Program-made: the position numbers and the translations under genes
Notes under the pieces: generated by a model
Told to the model about the DNA's origin: nothing
What the model saw: only the letters and a program-made list of their open reading frames with translations
Databases searched by the model: none
Shown: piece after piece, positions 15,441-21,410 of the stretch
How the letters are laid out: every line of letters starts with the position of its first letter
Position numbering within the stretch: position 1 is the first letter of the stretch
NCBI GenBank assembly: GCA_004552615.1
Contig: SFNZ01000024.1
Coordinates: forward strand, 1 to 22,898
Length of the DNA: 22,898 bases
Source: Bacteroidales bacterium
GTDB taxonomy: Bacteria > Bacteroidota > Bacteroidia > Bacteroidales > UBA932
Direction of reading: 5' to 3'

Positions 15441-16032
15441 GTTCCTTCCCGCCGTCACCCAGGCTGAATTCGCAGCCGCAGTAGAGCTGGTTGTAGAATG
15501 AATGTTCGCGGATGATTTCGTTGCGGCGGTCCTGGAGCCCGCCTTTCCTCCAGTTCATGTTCCACCAGTTGACGCCGGGGAAGAGGCTGCATGCGAACTC
15601 TCCGGCAGAATTGACCTGTTCAAGATTTTTCCATCTGGAGGAGGCCAGGGTTGTCGTAAGTACGTCGAAGCCGTTCTTCGAGGCGTATGAGGCGGCACGC
15701 TCCAGACGGTATCTGAAACATTCCGTGCAGCGGAGCCCTTTCTCCGGTTCGTTCTCCAGACCCCTTGAGATGCATTGCCATGCGGAATGGTCGTAACTGT
15801 CCTCGACTATCTCGAGCCCGTTCTCTTCAGCATATCTTATGCATTCGTTCCGTCTCCTGAGGTATTCGTCTTCCGGGAAAATATTGGAGTTGCTGTAGAA
15901 TATTACCGGCCTGAATCCTTGATTTACAAGGCATTCCACTATTGCCGAAGAACACGGGGCGCAGCATGCGTGAAGCAGGATCCTCTTTCCGGGAGGGTCC
16001 AGTACCAGTTTATGTTTCACCTTTTGTGCCAT
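15433..16032 (-). CDS. queH: Epoxyqueuosine reductase QueH
   Basis: A 199-residue iron-sulfur enzyme that reduces epoxyqueuosine to queuosine at tRNA position 34, the last step of queuosine synthesis and an alternative to cobalamin-dependent QueG. Family motifs are LLHACCAPCSSA at 19-30, FYSNSNIFPEDEYLRRR, RCTECFRYRLERAA, TTTLASSRWKN, and YCGCEFSL at the C-terminus; these supply the cluster cysteines and the Asp/Arg substrate site. The ATG at 16032 is chosen over an upstream extension to 16149, because the extension crosses the promoter and is not family-like. Predicted transcription starts only 2-4 nt before the ATG, so the mRNA may be essentially leaderless. Confidence 0.94.
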   Translation of the reverse strand: MAQKVKHKLVLDPPGKRILLHACCAPCSSAIVECLVNQGFRPVIFYSNSNIFPEDEYLRRRNECIRYAEENGLEIVEDSYDHSAWQCISRGLENEPEKGLRCTECFRYRLERAASYASKNGFDVLTTTLASSRWKNLEQVNSAGEFACSLFPGVNWWNMNWRKGGLQDRRNEIIREHSFYNQLYCGCEFSLGDGGKEPI

Positions 16033-16040
16033 CTTCCGTG

Positions 16041-16048
16041 CAAATATA
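16041..16048 (-). promoter_or_regulatory. Promoter -7 element of queH
   Basis: On the minus strand this reads TATATTTG, an exact consensus element, 8 nt before the queH ATG. It forms an inverted pair with the divergent TATATTTG at 16071-16078. No TTTG lies at the expected -33 position. Confidence 0.6.
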
Positions 16049-16070
16049 CGCAAGAGTCGGAAAAAAGCGA

Positions 16071-16078
16071 TATATTTG
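16071..16078 (+). promoter_or_regulatory. Promoter -7 element of the DUF4491 gene
   Basis: TATATTTG matches TAnnTTTG and would start transcription near 16084, giving a leader of about 32 nt to the ATG at 16116. It lies 22 nt from the mirrored queH element, so the two promoters overlap. Confidence 0.55.
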
Positions 16079-16115
16079 CGGGTCAAGGTACGGAAAAGAA
16101 ATTCAGAAATCCAAT

Positions 16116-16442
16116 ATGAACTGGAGCGGAATAATAGTGGGAGCGGCAACGTTCCTCATCATAGGGATCTGCCATCCCATTGTCATCAAGGCAGAATATC
16201 ATATCGGAAAGAAGAGCTGGTGGGGCTTCCTCGCGATGGGAGTCCTGCTCGGATTGCTCTCATTGCTGATAGAGGACGACACTCTGTCCACCATAGCCGG
16301 AGCCGGTGCATTTTCCTTCTTCTGGGGAATAGGGGAGGTCTTCGCACAGGAAAAAAGGGTTCTCAAGGGATGGTTCCCGGAGAATCCCAAAAGGCACGAT
16401 TATTATGAAAACCTGCGGCGCAAAAATAGCAGGGTTTCCTGA
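16116..16442 (+). CDS. DUF4491 family membrane protein
   Basis: A 108-residue protein with three hydrophobic helices (IIVGAATFLIIGICHPIVI, FLAMGVLLGLLSLLI, TIAGAGAFSFFWGIGEVF) and a conserved C-terminal tail EKRVLKGWFPENPKR. The GICHPIVIKAEYHIGKKSWW block and the GWFPxNPKR tail are the hallmarks of DUF4491, a Bacteroidota-rich family of unknown function. The ATG at 16116 is preferred because longer in-frame extensions run through both promoters and the queH 5' end. It converges on the YitT-type gene with 11 nt between stops. Confidence 0.88.
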   Translation: MNWSGIIVGAATFLIIGICHPIVIKAEYHIGKKSWWGFLAMGVLLGLLSLLIEDDTLSTIAGAGAFSFFWGIGEVFAQEKRVLKGWFPENPKRHDYYENLRRKNSRVS

Positions 16443-16453
16443 CGTATCTGGAC

Positions 16454-17380
16454 TCAGGCCTTAGCCTTCACCTTCGCACGTCTCGGACGCCACAGACCAT
16501 ATACCTCGCTGCAGTTGCCGGCTGTGATGAAAGCCTGTATCTCGTTTTTCCTGATGTATTCCATAAGGTTTGCGAATTCGGTCTGGGTGAGGATGGTCTG
16601 GATTTCCACGCTCGGGGTCTCCTTGTATCCACCCTTTACGTCGTACAGGCTGCATCCCCTGCAGAGGGTTCCGATGATGTATTTTCTTATCTCTTCGTGC
16701 TCAGTGCTGATGATGCAGACTCTCTTGCGCTTGTTGAGGCTGGACGTGAAATAGTCCACGATGATGCCGTTCAGCCATGTTCCGATAAGGCCAATCACCA
16801 CCATCCTGAACGGATGCACGAGGAATGCGCTGAGGCAGACAATCACTCCGGAGATGGTAACGGCTGTCCCGATGTCCCAGTGCAGGTATTTCTTCATCAT
16901 CATTGCCACGATGTCCAGTCCGCCGGTGGATGCGTTGATCCTGAAAAGGAATGCCTGGGAAGCTCCGAGGAGCAGGACGAATCCCAAAAGGTCGAATATC
17001 GGGGATCCCATGATGGACGTCATGCCCGGCTCGATCAGGCGGCTGAAAGGGCAGATCCATGCCCAGAGGTCCATGAACGGACCGAGCAGCAGGGATGCGA
17101 TGACTGTCTTCAAACCCACTTCAGGGCCGAGGAAGAAATATGCGAGAATAAGGAGGAAAGCATTGAGTATCAATACCATCATCGATACCTTCATCGCTAT
17201 TCCGGCAGATTCGAGCCAGGTGCATATCACCATTGCAAGTCCGGAAATCGATCCGAGGATGAGATTGCTCGGAATAAGGAAATAATACACGGCTGCTGCT
17301 CCCACTAAAAGCGCTATCACGAGCGCAACCATCTCGCCCCAGAATTTCTTCTGCGTCAGGAAAGCGAATTCTTCTTTCAT
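16454..17380 (-). CDS. YitT family membrane protein with DUF2179 domain
   Basis: A 308-residue protein with about five to six transmembrane helices in residues 15-220, then a cytoplasmic DUF2179 domain (about 225-300). The membrane part shows the family's YYFLIPSNLILGSISGLA, FFLGPEVGLKTVIAS and INASTGGLDIVAMMMKKY. The soluble part shows KRVCIISTEHEEIRKYIIG and GGYKETPSVEIQTILTQTEF, close to the typical GGYT plus DP/DPKAF pattern. YitT proteins are widespread and their transport or sensing role is unresolved. The C-terminus ends in a basic tail (RRAKVKAKA). It has its own upstream promoter and no co-directional neighbour. Confidence 0.93.
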   Translation of the reverse strand: MKEEFAFLTQKKFWGEMVALVIALLVGAAAVYYFLIPSNLILGSISGLAMVICTWLESAGIAMKVSMMVLILNAFLLILAYFFLGPEVGLKTVIASLLLGPFMDLWAWICPFSRLIEPGMTSIMGSPIFDLLGFVLLLGASQAFLFRINASTGGLDIVAMMMKKYLHWDIGTAVTISGVIVCLSAFLVHPFRMVVIGLIGTWLNGIIVDYFTSSLNKRKRVCIISTEHEEIRKYIIGTLCRGCSLYDVKGGYKETPSVEIQTILTQTEFANLMEYIRKNEIQAFITAGNCSEVYGLWRPRRAKVKAKA

Positions 17381-17408
17381 TCTTTTCGGTTTCTATCTTA
17401 TTATTTTG

Positions 17409-17416
17409 CAAATATA
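17409..17416 (-). promoter_or_regulatory. Promoter -7 element of the YitT-type gene
   Basis: On the minus strand this reads TATATTTG (exact TAnnTTTG), 28 nt before the ATG at 17380, giving a leader of about 23 nt. No clear -33 TTTG is found. Confidence 0.6.
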
Positions 17417-17467
17417 ATTATTTTGAAGCGAAAAATGTGGAATCATTAACGAATATGAAGCGCAGGA

Positions 17468-17498
17468 TTGGATTTCTCGCCACGGAAATGTATATTTG
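17468..17498 (+). promoter_or_regulatory. Promoter of the putative structured RNA
   Basis: TATATTTG at 17491-17498 is an exact -7 element, and TTG (in ATTG, ending 17470) lies 20 nt upstream as a near-consensus -33 element. Transcription would begin near 17505, coinciding with the left arm of the long-range helix described in the next entry. Confidence 0.6.
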
Positions 17499-17504
17499 TA
17501 TGAT

Positions 17505-17740
17505 TTAAGTTTCGCAGAGCGAAACAACTGCTTTTGAGGCCTTCAGGCCGAGGGTAAGTCTCTTTCCCGGGGTCGGGAGCGATCAGCAAAAGCCCAGTGG
17601 TCTTTTGCAGCGAGCAGCCCGAAGGGACGGTAGGGATTTAGGAAAATGGTAGCGTATACAAAAAATGTGCGTGGGCCTTTTGCACGCACAGAGAAATAAA
17701 TCCTCTGAGAAGCAGTAAATTGTGACTTGCGAAACTTGAT
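17505..17740 (+). ncRNA. Putative structured non-coding RNA (or small inverted-repeat element)
   Basis: This fills most of the only gene-free stretch over 300 nt (17381-17767). AAGTTTCGCA (17507-17516) pairs perfectly with TGCGAAACTT (17728-17737), closing the element. Inside, ACTGCTT (17527-17533) pairs with AAGCAGT (17710-17716), and GAGG (17536-17539) can pair with CCTC (17702-17705). Local hairpins are GGCCT/AGGCC (17538-17549), TCCCG/CGGGA (17565-17578), GCAAAAG/CTTTTGC (17586-17608), TGTGCGTG/CACGCACA (17666-17690) and CAGAG/CTCTG (17689-17707, exclusive with the CCTC pairing). The 5' GTTTCGC can also fold locally with GCGAAAC at 17519-17525. No good ORF is present. I do not see RNase P, tmRNA or SRP signatures; a 6S-like or Bacteroidales-specific RNA is the best guess. 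Near-identical 11-bp direct repeats flank it, so a MITE is the alternative. Confidence 0.5.
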
Positions 17741-17767
17741 TTGTATCATTGTTACCAGACTTTTACT

Positions 17768-18778
17768 ATGCAGAAGATGAATTCCAGATTTTTTGCGGTG
17801 ATGCTTGTCGTGATGGCATCCTGCTTTGTTTCCGCATTGCCTGTCTGCAGGGCCGATGGCAGACTTGAGGGCAAAATGTATTCTAATCCCGTGACAACCA
17901 ATTCGATGCCGGATCCTTCCGTGGTCAGGGCGGACGACGGATGGTATTATGCCTACGGCACGGCGAAGAACGTTTCGATAATGAAGTCGGCTAATCTCGT
18001 GGACTGGGAATATGTCGGTACTGCTTTCACGGACGACACCAGGCCTTCTTTCGAACCGGGAGCAGGAATATGGGCGCCGGATGTGACCCGGGTCGGCGGG
18101 AAATACGTGATGTATTATTCCATGTCCGTATGGGGAGGAGAATGGACCTGCGGGATAGGCTGTGCCGTGGCGGACAGTCCTGAAGGACCGTTTGTGGACA
18201 AGGGCAAGCTATTCAGGAGCAATGAGATAGGAGTCAAGAACAGCATTGACCCGTTCTATATCGAAGAGAACGGATGCAAATATCTTTTCTGGGGCAGTTT
18301 CAGGGGAATATATCATGTCCGGCTCACGGATGACGGACTCGGAGTGATGCCGGGTGAGGAGCCGGTGCTCGTGGCTGGTACTGCCTACGAAGGCACTTAC
18401 ATCCACAGGCACGAAGGAAAATATTATTTTTTCGCTTCAATAGGCTCCTGCTGCGAGGGTACGAAAAGCACGTACAAGACGGTCGTCGGCCGCTCGGACA
18501 GCCTTTTCGGGCCGTATGTGGACAGGGAAGGCCGTCCCATGCTCGAGAACAATCACGAGATTGTCATTCATGGCGATGACCTCTTCGTCGGCACCGGGCA
18601 CAATTCCGAGATAGTCTCCGACGATGCCGGTAACGACTGGATCCTGTATCATTCATTCGTAGTCGGCGGTCCGGAAGGCCGTGTCCTGATGCTGGACCGC
18701 GTGGAATGGATAGACGGCTGGCCTTATGTGAAATCTTCCATTCCGTCGCATTCCGCCCCGGTGCCGGAGATTCACTAA
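17768..18778 (+). CDS. Secreted GH43 family glycosidase (arabinanase-like)
   Basis: A 336-residue five-bladed beta-propeller enzyme of GH43, the inverting arabinanase, arabinofuranosidase and xylosidase family. A signal peptide spans about residues 1-29 (FFAVMLVVMASCFVSAL). The catalytic triad is visible: base Asp49 in NSMPDPSVV, pKa-modulating Asp161 in NSIDPFYIEENG, and acid Glu208 in TAYEGTYI. IWAPDVTRVGGKYVMYYS and HNSEIVSDDAGNDWILYHSF also fit arabinanase-like subfamilies. The start is taken as ATG 17768 (ATG 17777 is also possible); the TTG at 17741 lies within the right flank of the putative RNA. No linked transporter or arabinose genes are in view. Transcription could come from read-through of the RNA or from an unseen promoter. 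Confidence 0.93.
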   Translation: MQKMNSRFFAVMLVVMASCFVSALPVCRADGRLEGKMYSNPVTTNSMPDPSVVRADDGWYYAYGTAKNVSIMKSANLVDWEYVGTAFTDDTRPSFEPGAGIWAPDVTRVGGKYVMYYSMSVWGGEWTCGIGCAVADSPEGPFVDKGKLFRSNEIGVKNSIDPFYIEENGCKYLFWGSFRGIYHVRLTDDGLGVMPGEEPVLVAGTAYEGTYIHRHEGKYYFFASIGSCCEGTKSTYKTVVGRSDSLFGPYVDREGRPMLENNHEIVIHGDDLFVGTGHNSEIVSDDAGNDWILYHSFVVGGPEGRVLMLDRVEWIDGWPYVKSSIPSHSAPVPEIH

Positions 18779-18806
18779 AGGGATCCGAGATTTACCTAAT
18801 AATGAG

Positions 18807-18839
18807 TATGCCATAATCCTGATAAATGGGCTATATTTG
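18807..18839 (+). promoter_or_regulatory. Promoter of feoAB
   Basis: TATATTTG at 18832-18839 is an exact -7 element, with TATG 21 nt upstream (18807-18810) as an imperfect -33. Transcription would start near 18845, about 16 nt before the ATG at 18861. I could not identify a convincing Fur box. Confidence 0.6.
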
Positions 18840-18860
18840 CAGAATTATAGGGAATGGCTT

Positions 18861-21410
18861 ATGAGACTGTCAGACTTGAGGACCGGGGAGCAGGGTGTGA
18901 TCGTGAAGGTCAACGGTCATGGAAGCTTCAGGAAAAGACTTATCGAGATGGGGTTCATCTCCGGCAAGAAAGTGACCGTAGTCCTGAATGCTCCTCTGAA
19001 GGATCCTATTGAATATGAAATACTTGGGTATAAACTTTCGCTCCGTCGCAGTGAGGCTGACCAGATAGAGGTCATATCCGAGGCGGAAGCCTTGGTAGAA
19101 CTGTCGGAGCACAGGACTCCGATGGCCGTATATGAAGACGACGCGGATGAGGAATGGGCCCTGAACAAGATGATGTCCAAGCTCGCCGAGGAACGCGGCC
19201 ACGTCATCAGGGTAGCCCTTGTGGGCAATCCGAACTGCGGCAAGACATCCCTGTTCAATATTGCTTCAGGCTCCCACGAACATGTGGGCAACTACAGCGG
19301 CGTCACCGTGGATGCGAAGGAAGGCCGTTTCGAGTACAAGGGCTACAAATTCGTGCTCGTGGACCTGCCGGGTACATATTCTCTCTCGGCCTACAGCCCG
19401 GAAGAACTGTATGTCCGCAAAAATCTGATAGACAATGTCCCGGACGTCATAATCAATGTCGTTGACGCCTCCAATCTCGAGAGAAATCTCTACCTCACCA
19501 CCCAGATAATAGACATGAACCTGCGAGTGGTGATGGCCCTGAACATGTACGATGAACTGCAGGCAAACGGTGACAAGCTGGATATCAAGCAGTTGGGTTG
19601 GCTTCTCGGAATGCCTGTCTGCCCGACGGTGAGCCGTGACGGAACCGGAATCCCGGAGCTTTTCGACACAGTAATAAAGATTTACACCAGAAGCGACCAG
19701 AGACTTTCACGCCACATCCATATCTACCATGGTGCGGAGCTTGAGAAGAGTATCGACCGAATAAAGCTGTTGCTCCAGAGGAATGCGTCGGTCCGCGACC
19801 GCTATTCCACGAGATATCTGGCCATCAAATATCTTGAGAATGACAGAGATATCGAGAGAATCATCGATGCCCTTCCGGAAAGGGACGAAATCATCTCGGC
19901 AAGGGTCGAGGAGGAGCGGCGCATCAGGACTTATCTGCATTCCAATACCGAGTCCGCCATAGTTGACGCGAAATACGCATTCATCCAGGGAGCTTTGGCC
20001 GAGACATACGCAAGACATCGCGAGGAACACCCCAAGAGGACCATCACCGACCGGATTGACGCCGTCGTCACCAACAGGTGGCTTGCCTTCCCGATTTTCG
20101 TGGCCATTTTGTATATCATTTTCCAGGCCACGTTCAGTATCGGCAATTATCCCATGACGTGGATTGACTGGATTGTTTCGCGGACTGGGGAGTTCATCGC
20201 TTCGTTCATGAAGGCGGGATGGCTGAAGGACCTTGTGGTGGACGGCATCATTTCCGGTGTCGGGAGTGTCCTGGTGTTCCTGCCCAATATATTGATACTC
20301 TATTTCTTCATCTCGCTGATGGAGGATTCCGGATATATGTCGAGGGCGGCGTTCATCGTGGACAAGCTGATGCACAAGATAGGGCTCCACGGAAAGTCTT
20401 TTATCCCGATGGTGATGGGCTTCGGCTGCAATGTGCCTGCAATCATGGCCACCCGCTCCATAGAGAGCCGGAAAAGCAGGCTCATCACGATTGCCATAAT
20501 CCCGTTCATGTCCTGCTCGGGCAGGCTTCCGGTTTTCGTGCTCATTGCCGGGGCCTTCTTTCCTAAAAATGCTGCCCTGGCGCTACTTGGAATATATCTT
20601 CTCGGCATTGTGCTGGCCATCCTGTCCGCCGTGGTGCTGAGCCGTTTCGTGAAGGATGACGACCTGCCGTTCGTGATGGAGCTCCCGCCGTACAGGGTGC
20701 CTACCGGCAAGGCAATATGGAGGCATACCTGGGAGAAGGGGCGCCAGTATCTGCAGAAAATGGCGACCACCATCCTGATTTGTTCCACCCTGATCTGGTT
20801 CCTGGGATATTTCCCGAGAAACAACGAACTGGCTGCCGCACGTAACAGGATGTCCGAGGTGACAACGAGGCTTGAAGCCATGAAGGAAATCGGTAAGGGA
20901 GATGCCCTGGGTTCAGGATTCATCGGCGATGAGGCAGTCTCCAGTCTCGAAGCCGGGCGGCTGGCGCTGGACAGGGAAATTGATTCTCTCTATGCGGCCC
21001 AGCAGGCCAATTCTTTCATAGGGCAGTTCGGCAGGCTCGTGTCTCCGGCCCTTGAACCTCTCGGATTCAATTGGAAAATGGATGTGGGCCTAATCACCGG
21101 CATCGCTGCCAAAGAATTGGTAGTCAGTACGTTGGGCGTAATGTATTCGGAAGGTTCCAAGGTGGGTGCAGGCGATAATCTAAACGAAGATACCCAGCTG
21201 CAGACAGCCTTGCAGCGGGATCTGTCCAAGGCCTCGGCATTCGCCTACATGGTGTTCATTCTGCTGTATTTCCCGTGCATTGCCACTTTCGTGGCCATTA
21301 AGAACGAGACCGGCAAATGGCGCTGGGCCATAGCCTGCTGCGTATATACTATGGTCATAGCCTGGGTGATGGCGTTCGCGGCATTCAGGGTAGGGCTGAT
21401 GTTTTATTGA
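18861..21410 (+). CDS. feoB: FeoA-FeoB fusion, ferrous iron transporter
   Basis: An 849-residue inner-membrane Fe2+ transporter. Residues 1-75 form a FeoA SH3-like domain (MRLSDLRTGEQGVIVKV, RLIEMGFISGKKV). An acidic linker precedes the FeoB G-domain. G1 is GNPNCGKTS (122-130), the switch I region is NYSGVTVDAKEG, G3 is DLPG (168-171), G4 is NMYD (228-231) and G5 is near SRDGTG. The membrane part starts near 405. Gate motifs are FIPMVMGFGCNVPAIMATR (514-532) and PFMSCSGRLPVFV (548-560), including the conserved Cys residues. A coiled-coil-like loop with many charged residues lies near 670-720. The ATG at 18861 is chosen because the in-frame TTG at 18837 falls inside the promoter. FeoA fusion to FeoB is common in Bacteroidota. 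The stop overlaps the convergent regulator gene by 7 nt. Confidence 0.97.
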   Translation: MRLSDLRTGEQGVIVKVNGHGSFRKRLIEMGFISGKKVTVVLNAPLKDPIEYEILGYKLSLRRSEADQIEVISEAEALVELSEHRTPMAVYEDDADEEWALNKMMSKLAEERGHVIRVALVGNPNCGKTSLFNIASGSHEHVGNYSGVTVDAKEGRFEYKGYKFVLVDLPGTYSLSAYSPEELYVRKNLIDNVPDVIINVVDASNLERNLYLTTQIIDMNLRVVMALNMYDELQANGDKLDIKQLGWLLGMPVCPTVSRDGTGIPELFDTVIKIYTRSDQRLSRHIHIYHGAELEKSIDRIKLLLQRNASVRDRYSTRYLAIKYLENDRDIERIIDALPERDEIISARVEEERRIRTYLHSNTESAIVDAKYAFIQGALAETYARHREEHPKRTITDRIDAVVTNRWLAFPIFVAILYIIFQATFSIGNYPMTWIDWIVSRTGEFIASFMKAGWLKDLVVDGIISGVGSVLVFLPNILILYFFISLMEDSGYMSRAAFIVDKLMHKIGLHGKSFIPMVMGFGCNVPAIMATRSIESRKSRLITIAIIPFMSCSGRLPVFVLIAGAFFPKNAALALLGIYLLGIVLAILSAVVLSRFVKDDDLPFVMELPPYRVPTGKAIWRHTWEKGRQYLQKMATTILICSTLIWFLGYFPRNNELAAARNRMSEVTTRLEAMKEIGKGDALGSGFIGDEAVSSLEAGRLALDREIDSLYAAQQANSFIGQFGRLVSPALEPLGFNWKMDVGLITGIAAKELVVSTLGVMYSEGSKVGAGDNLNEDTQLQTALQRDLSKASAFAYMVFILLYFPCIATFVAIKNETGKWRWAIACCVYTMVIAWVMAFAAFRVGLMFY

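Noticed and set aside
16697..17308. 203-codon plus-strand frame rich in His, Asp and Glu opposite the YitT gene
   Set aside because: The composition is that of an antisense read of hydrophobic membrane-helix codons; the YitT/DUF2179 gene explains the region.
17455..17508. 17-codon ORF overlapping the promoter of the putative RNA
   Set aside because: It is very short, lacks a ribosome binding site, and contains the -7 element; most likely chance.
17543..17749. 68-codon minus-strand frame across the structured element
   Set aside because: The arginine-rich product has no family resemblance and the region is better explained by paired RNA or repeat arms.
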